This document shows, piece after piece, positions 35,625 through 46,490 of a stretch of 64,000 nucleotides of DNA. Numbering within the stretch: the first letter of the stretch is position 1; every line of letters begins with the position of its first letter. The notes under the pieces were generated by a model. That model saw nothing but the letters and a program-made list of their open reading frames with translations. It ran no database searches and was not told where the DNA came from. The position numbers and the translations under genes were made by a program. This DNA is from Mesostigma viride (lineage: Eukaryota; Streptophyta; Mesostigmatophyceae; Mesostigmatales; Mesostigmataceae): assembly GCA_009746045.1 (NCBI GenBank), contig RPFO01000542.1:1071624-1135623 (forward strand). Reading direction: 5' to 3'.

Positions 35625-36561
35625 CCAACCCTTTCTTGTTTTGGAGCTTGGACCAGCCTGAGAACCTATCAGCCACTGTCCCCACAAGCCTTCAGACATC
35701 TGATCCCTCCCAGAGACCAGACCTGCCTTTTCTTTTGGAACCTGAGGTGCCTCCAAATATTAGCTAGGCCTGCTCATTGGTTCAAAGGTTGCCCTCTGAC
35801 CCACATGACATCCCAACCCTTTCTTTGGGAACCTGGTGTAGATTAAAGTTAGGTCTTCACTTAGTCAGAGGAGTTTGGATAGAGGAGTCCATGAACGTAC
35901 TATTGTGAGTTCCTGGTCATCCAGTTATCACAGGCGCCCGTTCATATGGCGCCCGCCACGGAGCCTCCTTTATCTTTTAAATCCTTCCAAAGACTGAGAG
36001 AGCCCTGACAAATGTTAGCCAACACATGGGGAGCCCATGTCCTCACTGAGGGATAAACTCAGGATTCATACATGCCAGGCTGAGGTCAGCTGGGGAATCG
36101 AACCCCACCCCATATCCTCCAGGTTTGGATCAGCTCCTGGAACTGAGCATCACAAACAACAAGACATGACAATAACAAGATTATGTTTTATTATAAAGAA
36201 GTATAACCCATAGTGAGGCCCCTGGCAACCACGTCCAACATGGTCACACAACCAGGGATTTTATTAGCATGCAACAGGTTGGTTACAGAGAATATATACA
36301 AATGTACAGCAACCTGTTAGAGCCAACACTTGGGCTGCCCTTGCAGGGTCCATTCCATGAAGACCCAAGGCCCATTACAAAGTCCTTAAGACTCTTCTGC
36401 AGCTCCATGACAGAGCCAGGCGAAATTCTCAGCCAGGGGAGTGACTCCACCCTGACCCCTGTCCAGCAGAGTGTGTCTGAACTCTGAAGGACCTGCTGTC
36501 AGCCACCACGTGGCTGCCCAGCCCACTGGGATGCCTCCCACCTAGAGCAAGGCTGTTTGGT
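35625..36561 (-). other. 3' untranslated region of element A
   Basis: About 0.9 kb between the end of the RNase H frame and the 3' LTR. It has no conserved frame. It ends in the purine-rich tract. Confidence 0.7.
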
Positions 36562-38928
36562 CTACTCTGGCCCTCCCCCCTTGGAGGCCATGAGCCCACG
36601 AAGCAAAGGGTATTGCAGCTCAGCCTTCTCCTCCAGCTTGGTGAGAGCATCTGCAGGGTTGTCCACGCCAGCCACATGTTCAATGTTAGCTAAGCAAGAC
36701 ATTTCCTTGAGCAACAAATAATCAAGGTCCCTGCTCCTGGCCAGCTGCCTGTGCACAAACTGCACCATGCCCATGCTGTCAGTTCTTACCAGTGTGTGCA
36801 TCTGCAACCGACAGGAAGCCACTTGACATAGCTGGTAAAATAGCTCCCTCAAGTAAAGAGCAGTATGAAGCCCTTCACAGATTGCCCTGCACTCAGCAAT
36901 GTCACTGCTGGGAGTTACCCTGTTTTGCAACCGACTGTACCAGCAGACCAGAGAGGACTGTTCCTGCACCAGGGATATTAATGCTGCTGCACGGCCCCTG
37001 ACCTCTGTGACCTTCCTACTATCCATAGAACTGTCCACATAGAGCATCATGTCAAAAGGCCTGTACAAATCCAAAGGACCCAGCATGAGAGGGGGAGACA
37101 TGCGAACAGCCTCTACCACTCTCTCAGCACCCACCTCAACCAGTTGGGAATCGGTCAACCGACTCAGTACCAACAGGTCAGGAGCACAAATGCTGGCCAG
37201 CCATGCCAACATACCTCGTATTGTTGCACATCTGGCCTGGGTGATGGGCTCCTGCAAGGCATCTATGATCTGCTGAGGATAATCCTTACCACCCTCCAGC
37301 TGGATGGACCATGTACCCTGCTGATGGACCAAGGTCGCCTGCATTCCACAAAACACCATGGGCTCATTCTCAACCATGTACTGGATCTTACCCAGTTCAA
37401 ACCGTTTCTGGATCCTGGCCAGAGTCAACTCTTGCCAAGTGGGATGGCCCAGGAGATGCAGATCATCACCATGCAGGGAGGCAAACGCTGGCAGCCCCTC
37501 ATAGCTACCCTGAAACAGACAAGGATCAACTGGAGAGACTGAGAGACCACAGACAGACCTGAGGTACTTCTCCAAGCTCTTCCTCCAGATGATGGGACTC
37601 GATCTAAGGCCTTCCACGCCTTTGAGAATCCTCAAATACCTCGTCTTCAGCTCTGCCCTCCACACTGCAGGCACCTTAACAAAGAAAGGGGGTATTGTGC
37701 GCCAAGTATCCTGTGCTTCCTGCTGATCACCCTTAAGAAAAGCCCTCTTGAAATCTACCAACACAGAGCTATAGGGTATCCCCTTCTGCAGAAAAGACAA
37801 GTAAATGCACAACAAAATCCTCCATGTATCATGCAGCATCCCTGGTGTGTAAAGCTCCTCATCTGCTAACTGTCCAGTGCCATGGTACTCAGTCACAACT
37901 GGTCTAACATGTGGCACCTGCACGCCATCTACTACCTCCTTGAGCTTGAGGACAAACATCAACCTGAGCAGCTGGTGATCCTCAGGGAGGACATCCACAG
38001 GCTCTGCACAGTTGGCAACTATCCACTCATGCCCAGAAGCAACAAAGCCAAGAGTCCATGCCTTAGCCATCTTGGGGCTTTGCATCATCTCCACTAGCTT
38101 GCGCCAAGGTACAGGACTCGTTCCTGGGATCTGGTACCTCTGCACACCCAACTCACGTGGGTCAAACGTAGTAGGGAGGATCAGCAGGTCCCCAGCAATG
38201 GGCTCCTTTGTATCAGGACCCTCTGCCTCTAGACCCCTCACAGCCCTTACAGCCACACTAAGACCCTGGGAGTAGCGATATCTCTGCAAGGGAAGGCGGC
38301 CCTGCCCTTCTAATGCTAGCTCCTCAGAGGATATCCTCACCCCTGGTAAGCACAAGAAGTTCTGACCTAGAATGGCAGGCCCCTGATACCCTTCAACCAC
38401 ACTGAACGTGGTGGGCACCCCCAGGATAGGCACACTCACTTCTCCCAAGATCTTCATGGACACATTCCCAGAGAAATCAGACACAGCTAGGCAGCTAGGG
38501 GATGACCACTGCAAGCCTGCAGCATCCTCTACCCTTAGAATGGACACCTGTGAGTTGGTATCCACTTCTAGTGCTGGTGCCCCACATGACCCCCATCCCG
38601 TGAGCTTAGATACCTTGGGATCACGCTTGCTGTTCTGCAGAGCTCGAATGATGTCCGCCATAAGCAGCCCCCTGGACTGTGGTGCAGCCCTGGCCACCTC
38701 TGGCCTTGTGACAGACGTCTCAGCAGACTCCTGCTCACCCTCATCCATCCAGGACAGACCATAATCCAAGCATGGTGGGTTAGCATCTGCTGCCTGGCTC
38801 TCATCCTGCTCATCTCCCTCCAAGGGAGGATCAGGGCCGTCTTCAGGCCAGATTGCAGTTGGCCTTCTCTCCTTGACGTGAGCCCAGGATAGCCTGTACA
38901 CGTGCTTGGGATTACTCTCCAAAGCCAC
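36562..38928 (-). CDS. Element A pol: protease-like, reverse transcriptase, RNase H
   Basis: A single open frame of 788 codons. Near residue 120 is a retropepsin-like domain: EVDTNSQVSIL (D-T-N-S in place of D-T/S-G), then DFSGNVSMKILG and AILGQNFL. RT follows, with motif A as VDFKRAFLKGD (Copia-like AFL-x-G) and the catalytic box as HGDDL (near 37456-37473) instead of YVDD. RNase H has LYVDSS, RTDSMGMVQF and VDNPADALTKLE. The frame starts inside the end of the integrase frame (overlap 38568-38928), so expression would need a frameshift or separate initiation. The RT and RNase H look intact. Confidence 0.88.
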   Translation of the reverse strand: MALESNPKHVYRLSWAHVKERRPTAIWPEDGPDPPLEGDEQDESQAADANPPCLDYGLSWMDEGEQESAETSVTRPEVARAAPQSRGLLMADIIRALQNSKRDPKVSKLTGWGSCGAPALEVDTNSQVSILRVEDAAGLQWSSPSCLAVSDFSGNVSMKILGEVSVPILGVPTTFSVVEGYQGPAILGQNFLCLPGVRISSEELALEGQGRLPLQRYRYSQGLSVAVRAVRGLEAEGPDTKEPIAGDLLILPTTFDPRELGVQRYQIPGTSPVPWRKLVEMMQSPKMAKAWTLGFVASGHEWIVANCAEPVDVLPEDHQLLRLMFVLKLKEVVDGVQVPHVRPVVTEYHGTGQLADEELYTPGMLHDTWRILLCIYLSFLQKGIPYSSVLVDFKRAFLKGDQQEAQDTWRTIPPFFVKVPAVWRAELKTRYLRILKGVEGLRSSPIIWRKSLEKYLRSVCGLSVSPVDPCLFQGSYEGLPAFASLHGDDLHLLGHPTWQELTLARIQKRFELGKIQYMVENEPMVFCGMQATLVHQQGTWSIQLEGGKDYPQQIIDALQEPITQARCATIRGMLAWLASICAPDLLVLSRLTDSQLVEVGAERVVEAVRMSPPLMLGPLDLYRPFDMMLYVDSSMDSRKVTEVRGRAAALISLVQEQSSLVCWYSRLQNRVTPSSDIAECRAICEGLHTALYLRELFYQLCQVASCRLQMHTLVRTDSMGMVQFVHRQLARSRDLDYLLLKEMSCLANIEHVAGVDNPADALTKLEEKAELQYPLLRGLMASKGGGPE

Positions 38929-40157
38929 CAGACAAGAATGGTTAGCTTCTCAACATGGGTTACCTGCCCATCTTGCCACTTGCCACGCTTGCCTGGTAAT
39001 GACGGTTCCTTCCACATCCTGACCCTCAGTCCCACCTGGGGCCTCAGCATTTTCCAACCCTTGTCCTTACGCCTCAATCTGGAAAACACCCTGTCTGCCT
39101 TCTTCAGGCAGGCTGCCACCACGTCCTGTGATAGCATACCAAACTGCAATGCCAGGGGAGAGACTGCCACACCATCATAGTAATAGGTTACCCTGTGGTT
39201 AAGCTGCTCCTCAATCCCCTTACACCAAGCTGCTTTCTCTAGAGCTGATGCCACAACAGGCACACTCCTAGCTGCTAGCACCACTGTTTTTACTTCACGT
39301 ATAGATCTCTCTACAGCTCCCTGCTGCCCATGGCATTCCCTAGGGACCACTACCAACTTACAAGGAAGCTGGTCAGCCAGCTTGATCAAGCAGTCAAACT
39401 GCAAGTCAGCTTGCACCTTGGTGTACACCCCAAAGCCTGGCAACAAAGACTGGAGACCCATCAACAGCTGATGCTCCTGCATTCCAGGAAGAATGGTCAG
39501 CAACCTATATCTGCTAAACCTATCCACCCCCACCAACAGATACATGCCCCTGATGTGTTGGATGTCCACCTGGATATCCCCCCGCTCTCTAGCAGGTTCT
39601 CTGGCATGGGACTGTGGGAGGCGAACAGCATTCTCCTGACAGACACAATTCTGAGCAGCTGCACTGCAGGCCTCTAGCAAAGGCTCCTTGCCAATCTTCC
39701 AAGCAAACATCTCTGCCTGCTTAGAGTGGCCAAAGATATGGTGTAGAGTGTTTCCAGCCTGAGCATAGCTCAACCCCCTGTCAGCCTGGCTGCACAGAGA
39801 GGAACGTGACAAAGACTGTGTGCTTGGGATAGCACGACCCACCTGCTGTTCTCTTGCTCCAGGGACCTCCTCCAAGGTAGCTCGGCTCCCAGAGCCAGCC
39901 CCGGTTCCCACAGAAGCTGCAGGTCCTTCCAGTCTGGCGGCTTGACTCCCAGAGTCAACCCCAACAACTGGAGACCCTGCACCTGCCACAGGCACAGGGA
40001 ATTCCACTGCTGCAGCAGCGTTATTGCAATCATTGAGTGGAAGCACCTCATCATTCCCAACCCCTTGCTGCTGCACAAGAGGGACACCCCCATTACTATG
40101 TACAACTGTTCGTCCCACTAGGGGTGATTGACTATTTACAGGGGACAACATCTCAAG
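38568..40157 (-). CDS. Element A integrase
   Basis: The frame follows gag directly, separated only by a TGA. After a low-complexity linker come an HHCC zinc finger (HHIFGHSKQ...CVCQ), the catalytic core with the first Asp in GDIQVDIQHIRG, the second in KVQADLQFD and the Glu in GQQGAVERSIREVK, and an SH3-like C-terminal part with VGLRVRMWKEPSLPGKRGKW. Meaningful sequence ends near 38920, where similarity passes into the other frame (ESNPKHVYRLSWAHVKERRP). This places the integrase between gag and the protease-like domain. Confidence 0.85.
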   Translation of the reverse strand, partial: LEMLSPVNSQSPLVGRTVVHSNGGVPLVQQQGVGNDEVLPLNDCNNAAAAVEFPVPVAGAGSPVVGVDSGSQAARLEGPAASVGTGAGSGSRATLEEVPGAREQQVGRAIPSTQSLSRSSLCSQADRGLSYAQAGNTLHHIFGHSKQAEMFAWKIGKEPLLEACSAAAQNCVCQENAVRLPQSHAREPARERGDIQVDIQHIRGMYLLVGVDRFSRYRLLTILPGMQEHQLLMGLQSLLPGFGVYTKVQADLQFDCLIKLADQLPCKLVVVPRECHGQQGAVERSIREVKTVVLAARSVPVVASALEKAAWCKGIEEQLNHRVTYYYDGVAVSPLALQFGMLSQDVVAACLKKADRVFSRLRRKDKGWKMLRPQVGLRVRMWKEPSLPGKRGKWQDGQVTHVEKLTILVWWLWRVIPSTCTGYPGLTSRREGQLQSGLKTALILPWREMSRMRARQQMLTHHAWIMVCPGWMRVSRSLLRRLSQGQRWPGLHHSPGGCLWRTSFELCRTASVIPRYLSSRDGGHVGHQH

Positions 40158-41184
40158 TCATGGCTTACCCACCTGGCCAGAGCCTGCTCCAGCAGACTTG
40201 GCCTGGTCTGGGCAGTCACGTCGCCAATGACCCGTCCTGCCACATCCAAAGCACTTGTCATCCTTCCCAGCAGCAGCCTTCTTCAGGCCACCCTGGTTCT
40301 GGCTGCTCTGACTGGCCTGGGTGCCCTGGCCCTGGCTCTTGCCTTGCCCTTGGCCACCCTTGTTCTGCTGACCACCCTGGTGACCACCAGCCTGCTGCTG
40401 ACCCTTGCCTTTGGATCCCTGCTGCTGGCCCTTGCCACCCTGGTTACCATTCTGCCTGCGCCTGTTAGCCCTCTGACGCCTACTAGGTCTGGTTTCTCCC
40501 TGAGCACCCTGCCCAGGGGCGTCACCATGGACCTGATGAGCGGAGGCTGAAGGGGCACCAGTCACCTGGATTGCCTTGCAAGCAGCATTGTCAGATGGAC
40601 GGATATTGAAAATAACCTTTTGCAAGGCTGTCCACGTCCCATCTGTCTGATTAGCAAACATCCTCAGCTGCATTTCTCCCATCCACACTTAGCCCCATGC
40701 GATCCAGGAAGTAATCTGCCACTGCTCTATCAGTCAGATTGAAGCCATGCTTGGCCCCCTTCTCCCTGATGCGTGTGAGCCGCTGCAGCTCCTCAGCTAC
40801 CGTGCCCTTGATCTCAAAGGTATCATAGCTGAGCTTATAGTGATTAGTGAGGTTGAGTACCTTATCAGAGAACTCCTGACGTAGGCTCTCTAGGAACTGA
40901 GACCAAGTCAGCTTGTCCTTGACAGCTTGCCTAGCCTTGTCCCTCACACGCTCACTGGAATCCCTATTAGTCGTGGATGTGTGGAATACCTGCACAAGGT
41001 TGACAGTGGGATCTACAGAGCATGAAACTAGCTCCATATCCTCCAACCACTTGTCTAGCTCTTCCTGTCCCACAGGAGGCTTGAGAGGCTTCTGGCCATT
41101 CATCACAGCCACAGCACTCATGTGAGCTGTAGTCCCGGGCAAAGCACGAGGGTCACTGCCAATAACTGCAGCTCCTACAGGTGC
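40158..41184 (-). CDS. Element A gag, C-terminal part
   Basis: The open frame comes from the transposon junction at 41184 and ends at TGA (40158-40160). It contains a capsid-like helical region (LTWSQFLESLRQEFSDKV), a Gln/Gly-rich basic stretch and one CCHC zinc knuckle (CFGCGRTGHWRRDC, about 40212-40255). The N-terminal part of the frame lies beyond the inserted transposon. The terminating TGA is followed in frame by CTT GAG ATG and the integrase. Confidence 0.85.
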
Positions 41185-41677
41185 TACAGGGGCAGCTCAC
41201 GTAGGTGGGACAGTGTTCCAACTCCGGTAGGTGGGACAAATTCAGCAAAGCGGGACATGTTCAGGTGTCCCACCTAACTGAAATTATGTCCCACCTTGTT
41301 GAATTTGGAAAAACATGGTGTCCCACCTACCGGCATTTGTGATACAGGTCTGTCTCACCTACCCGAACTTGAAGCTGTGTCCCACCTAACTGTATGTTTC
41401 TATGTGTCCCACCTTCCTGAATGTAGTGGCTACGCACATATGGGCTCTATGTGTCATACTCCTACATATGTTATACATACATGTCCCTATTACTCCTATG
41501 GGGCATGCTACCTATTCTGCACGTTTGCTCATGGCGTAGGGACACTTGATCTGTGTGCAACCGATAATACGCTGGAAATTAAATCAATCAAGTGCAAATA
41601 TGGTAGTTCTTGCAGATTTGTATGACAACATTGTTATTGTTATATGATGCATGGGGGTGGGGTTAGAACCCCCCACC

Positions 41678-41838
41678 CCCACCCCACTTCACCCCACTTC
41701 ACCCCACTTCACCCCACTTCACCCCACTTCACCCCACTTCACCCCACTTCACCCCACTTCCCACCCCCGCCCCCACCCCCACCCCCACCCCACCCCACCC
41801 CCACCCCCACCCCACCCCCACCCCACCCCCACCCCCAC
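41678..41838. repeat. 10-bp and GGGGT-type tandem repeats
   Basis: (ACCCCACTTC)n for eight units at about 41681-41760, followed by CCCCCAC repeats to 41838, inside the DNA transposon. Confidence 0.95.
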
Positions 41839-42679
41839 CATATAACAACAACATAACAACACCACGATAAGAAATGACATCGTGGTGCAGTCGCCACCGC
41901 CATCATCAAGGAGACAACCTGCGCAGGCCAGAAATCGGGAGAATTCGGGCAATCATGTACAAGACAACAGGCTCCAGGTCAGCCAAGCGCTCGTACGTGC
42001 GAAACTTGATGACTGGGTCTGCAATCGCCATAATCCAAGTGATGCACATGTACAACCACGTCATAACTCGGAAGCTTTGGATTAGGATCATAAAAGATTG
42101 ACTCAAACAATTACCGTGCTAGCAAGATGTGGGCAAGAGAATGCATCCATGGTTGTTGTAATGGTGTAAAAAGGGTGCCAGATTTTCAAGTAAGGAATCA
42201 TGAATAACCATGCCGCACCTCATGGCCATGCATATACATGGTGGCAAAAAATTTCACATCATCCACACGGCCATGTGTGTGCCTGCACGTGTATGGTTGT
42301 GAAAATTGACAGCATTTTTATTATGCACACGCCCATGTATGCATGATTGCCTATGACGTCCACGCAGGTATTAAAATTCACAAGGCCTCGCATTCGATCG
42401 TGCTTGCAAAAAACTGTCCATCAACACAATACGCCTAGCCTGCAGCCTGCATGTAGTGCATGGTTGCACAAAACAGAACTACATGAACACAATGAATGAA
42501 TGCGCAAACTTTGTGCCCACACTTGGAATTACCCCAAACTGAACAACGCGGTTATAATGCACATGGCCTCACATTTACTCATGCGAAAACCCTTTAAGCA
42601 TCAGCACAATGGCCATCATGGGGAACCCAGCAACGGGATTCGTGATTGGAAGGATTCTGAATCACGCACCTGTGTTCAG

Positions 42680-43222
42680 TCATATTTGCAAAGAACCGAC
42701 ATCGGGTTGACCAGAGCTGACGTCCACGGACCACTCTTCGTCACTGGAATTCCCTTCATTATCCTCAGAACTTGAATCGCTGGGCTCAGAGCTTGAACCA
42801 GCTGCGACGTGTAGAAACTGCCCCGGCTTCTTGGTCGGTAAGAGAATGCCTTTCTGGGTGCGCACCAGCTTCCAAAACTTCTCCGAATCCCCGGAATCTG
42901 AAGACCCCCCGGAATCTGTTCTTGCCAAAACGGCCTCCGCTTCATTCCCTTGCCGGTTGTGAGTCTCAGAAGCCAAGGATGCAGAAGCTGGTTGTTCTTC
43001 CTGGATCACTGTAAGACCTGAAGGCGATGCCTTGGTACTTATGTCCTCATCATTTGTAGAGGACGCTAGGTCTGGGGTGGAGTTCAACTCATCATCAACA
43101 TCAACGCTGGGCTGGACCTTCACCGGTGTAGAGGCCCCGGAAGCTGCCTCATAAGCAGCCTCCGAATCTGCCTCTGAACCATGATGAAGCGCTTTAATCC
43201 ATTGTTTCAAGAAGAAAAACAA
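42680..43222 (-). CDS. Hypothetical acidic Ser-rich protein in the transposon
   Basis: An uninterrupted minus-strand frame of about 180 codons. It is rich in Ser, Glu and Asp (SSSEPSDSSSEDNEGNSSDE near the end) with a conserved-looking block SEKFWKLVRTQKGILLPTKK. No ATG is found at its 5' end, so it may be a downstream exon. I recognise no family. Acidic tails occur in some pogo-like transposases, but this frame is on the strand opposite the HTH exon. Confidence 0.35.
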   Translation of the reverse strand: MFFFLKQWIKALHHGSEADSEAAYEAASGASTPVKVQPSVDVDDELNSTPDLASSTNDEDISTKASPSGLTVIQEEQPASASLASETHNRQGNEAEAVLARTDSGGSSDSGDSEKFWKLVRTQKGILLPTKKPGQFLHVAAGSSSEPSDSSSEDNEGNSSDEEWSVDVSSGQPDVGSLQI

Positions 43223-43424
43223 GCTATATTGTACCGCTAGCTGCTCACGTAGTGCAAGTATTTATGCAGTTAACGATACCTGATAATAAAGCCACGTCGA
43301 ATTATATACAATACGTATGTGCGGTGTAGTGAAATATAGGTCTTGGTAGTGATATGTGACCACTTGTGTGTATATGTACACAGTACAGTACACCGCCTCA
43401 CGGGTACTTGGGCTGTTCCCACAC

Positions 43425-43890
43425 CACGTGGAAGTGGGACGTTTGCGTACTACGTAGCCGTGAAAGTGGGACGGTTCGCGTACCACTTAGCCGTGAAAGT
43501 GGGACGGTTCGCGTACCACGTAGCCGTGGAAGTGGGCTGTATGCGCCTGTGGGACGGTCTCAACCACAATCTGAGTACGTGGAACAGGTGCCCCACCTTG
43601 CCGCGTAGGTGGGACAGTCCCATCCAAAATCCGAGTACGTGGAACATGTGGCCCACCTTGCTGCGTATGTGGAACAGTCCCATCCAAAATCTGAGTACGA
43701 GGAACAGGTGCCCCACCTTGCTGCGTAGGTGGAACAGTCCCATCCAAAATCTGAGTACGTGGAACAGGTGCCCCACCTTGCTGCGTTGAGTTGCTGCGTT
43801 GGTGGGACTGGCTCTTCCAAAATCTGAGTACGTGGAACAGGTGGCCCACCTTGCTGTGTTGGTCGGTGGGCTGTCGCATCCACAATAACC
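43425..43890. repeat. Minisatellite built from the transposon's GTGGGAC motif
   Basis: Three units of about 33 bases (GTGGGACGGTTCGCGTACCA) are followed by five units of about 60 bases with CCCCACCTTGCTGCGTAGGT and CCATCCAAAATCTGAGTACG. The shared GTGGGAC/CCCACCT core is that of the subterminal repeats. Confidence 0.9.
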
Positions 43891-44383
43891 GTACATCAGT
43901 ACACGTGGCACTGTAGGCGCCCCACCTTATGAATTCCCCTTCTGCCGGCGTAATTAACATGGTATACTGTAAGGAGGTGAGAGAGGCACACACTGGCTAC
44001 GTACAGTACGTTGGCACGTGACTTTTGTTAGAGAGTGCTAGTCAGCTGCATCAGTTAATGATCAATTAACTAATTATTGAACACGTGACTGCATCCGTGG
44101 TCTGAGGTCTCTAACTATATACGGTGAGCCGCTATGGCGAGCGGGTCAGGCGAGCCGGAGTGCAGTCCATCATCCGCAGGGCCAGCTGTCGGCGGCTCGC
44201 GTGATGCCCGGCCCCCGCAGGTCTGGACCTGCAAGCTTTCTTGTGCCGCATGTCACCGAGGACGAGGGAAAAGCAACTACGACAGGCAGGGCTAACCACG
44301 GCATCAGAAGCGGGGCTGGTTAACTCCGACAAACCAGCTGACAAGGGCGAAAAAGTAAGCCGTGCGCCGCGAGATGAAATTAC

Positions 44384-44686
44384 ATGTTCAGGGATATGCG
44401 CACCAAGCGGAAGATTCTGGACGCCTTTCACGAGAGCGGATTGTCGCAGCGCCAATTCTGCAAAACTAGCGACCCCCCATCCCGATTTCAACCTTCAACC
44501 GCATGCTCACAGAGGAGGCGGCCATCAAGGCTGCAGCAGACAACCCCAAGCTAGCGGGGAAGAAGTGCCCAAGTCGTGTCAGAAACCCGACTACGGCCAA
44601 GTTTCCCTTGGTGGAGAAAGAGGTGGCCACTGAGATTCGCGAGTATCGGAGCAAGGGGTACATGGTCAACCGCGCGCTTGTGCGCG
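44384..44686 (+). pseudogene. Pogo-like transposase N-terminal HTH exon (frameshifted)
   Basis: From ATG 44384 the frame reads RTKRKILDAFHESGLSQRQF. A one-base shift in the C-run at about 44471-44477 moves it to a frame giving IPISTFNRMLTEEAAIKAAA and PLVEKEVATEIREYRSKGYM. Together they match the helix-turn-helix (CENP-B/Tc5-type) N-terminus of pogo/Tigger transposases. The second frame ends exactly at a consensus donor (CGC|GTAAGT, 44686/44687). No catalytic domain follows, so this is a broken or alternative gene. Confidence 0.6.
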
Positions 44687-45074
44687 TAAGTTTATTTCCA
44701 TCATAATTGTCGGTATTTTTCCTGCTGCATTTTGTACATGTCGCACTAGTTTGCTGAGTTTCGATTGTTTCATGAGTATGCATGCAGCCCGGCCCCGTGA
44801 GAATTTGACGTGGAAGAGCCGAAAGTATGTAATGGTCTTCTTCGTTGCATGCAGCCAAATGATGCAGCGTAACCACCCAGCAACGGGTGATCATGAATTA
44901 TGTAAGGGTTGGAAACTAGCAGTCTTGCTCATTTCTTGGCGATATCCCAGCTGCCCCCCCTTTATTTGAAAGATATTGCTCATGATGCAAGAAGGCTGGA
45001 GCAGTGAAGGCAACCTGGGACAAGGCCGGATGTGAGGCAGCTGACGTGGTGGGAAGGGGGGGGCAGCCGACCAG

Positions 45075-45982
45075 GTGGGGGCAGCAGGGGTCGGCAACCC
45101 AGCCGCGGGAGCACCACCACCAACGGATCAGGCCACCCGCCCAGCCAAGAAAAAGTCCAAGCCTTCTCTCCCTCCTCTCGAGCTTCCGCCACAGCGCACT
45201 GTGGCAAAGCATGCCGAGGTGCTGACAACGGCGGACTGGGCCAAATACCAGGTTTTCACCTTGTATGGTGACGGCCTGACGTACTACGGAAACCCTGACC
45301 CACAGGACCCGTATGCAAAGAAGTATGACAACCACTGGCGCATGGTGGTCAAGTAAGTATCGTTGCATGGGTTGCATGCATTTGGCTCCAAGATATACTG
45401 GACCATTTATGTGACAAGAATGTACACTCTGTATGTAACTCTGCAAACCCATGCCATGTGTGACTAGGTAGCATGCAGTACATATGTCTACCGCACACAT
45501 GCGACAGGTCACGTCGGCATGATCAAATGGGCCAACATATTAGTAGGCGTATGAGCACACACACATCACACATCACACATCGATCACACATCACCCATCA
45601 CACATCGCACATCACACATCACCCATCACACATCACGCGTACATATGCACTGTCACACGCACACGCACCACAACACAGGGACGCACCCCCCCACCCCCCC
45701 ACACCCCCACACCCCCACCCCCACCCCAACCCCCACCCCCCACCACCACCATGTACCGCCGCCGCCGCCGCCACCACCACCACAACAACAACAACCACCA
45801 CCAACAACAACAACATTGTACTTCGCATTTGTAATGCATTATTATGGTGTGTGGTTGTGTGTCTTGGCACGTTTCTTATGTGCAGGTACCCTAAACAGCA
45901 TGAGCAGAAGCGCACGGAAAGGGTGAAGCAAACGTTTGTGATCGCTGACTACGGAGTCGCATGGTGCCTTGTTGCGATGTAG
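45075..45982 (+). CDS. Possible two-exon gene of unknown function in the transposon
   Basis: A frame ending in LTTADWAKYQVFTLYGDGLT and KKYDNHWRMVVK reaches a GTAAGT donor at 45352-45357. After an intron with CA and CCCCCA repeats an acceptor at 45886 leads to YPKQHEQKRTERVKQTFVIA and a TAG at 45980-45982. The exon junction is inferred only from splice consensus and frame. No family recognised; it may be cargo or part of a transposase gene. Confidence 0.35.
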
Positions 45983-46490
45983 ACTTTTCCCTGTGGGCCC
46001 AACTGCCCTTCATGTTTTTAATATCTGGCCATCATGTTGTAAACGGAGGTATTAGGGTTGCCGGTTGCGTCATTAATAATCGCACCCGCCTGCCGTATTT
46101 CTGGCACACCTTGAATAGGCTAGGTAGGGCTTGCCGTGACCTTTCCGACACAGTTTATATAGCACTGAAACGAGTGCAGACAGTATAGCTGAAACTAGCG
46201 CATTATAGGTGTTACACATCCATGCCACACAACTCGGTGGGACATGTCCCACCAACCTGTGTTTTGTATGTGTATGAACATGTGTCCCACCTACATGTAA
46301 TTGAAAATTTGCCTGTCCCACCGACCTGAATTTTGAACATGTAACTGTCCCACCACACTGAATTTTGAAAGCTACCCTGTCCCACTTACATGAATACCTG
46401 AAACATGGCTGTTCCACGTACCTGAACCTGGTGTCTCTCCTAGGTGAAAAGTGTTCCACTCGCGTCCCACCTACGTGAGCTGCCCCTGTA

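Larger units (their letters stand above)
41187..46488. mobile_element. TA-flanked DNA transposon (pogo/Tc1-mariner-like)
   Basis: Terminal inverted repeats of 25 bases (CAGGGGCAGCTCACGTAGGT, then GGGAC) are perfect at both ends and flanked by TA (41185-41186, 46489-46490). Subterminal regions (41200-41430 and 46235-46480) carry many GTCCCACCTA-like motifs in both orientations, a typical layout for transposase binding. Inside are a pogo-like N-terminal transposase exon, unassigned exons and minisatellites. I see no DDE catalytic domain, so this copy is probably non-autonomous. Confidence 0.85.

Noticed and set aside
44132..44491. Minus-strand 119-codon frame in the transposon
   Set aside because: It overlaps the better supported HTH exon on the plus strand and matches nothing.
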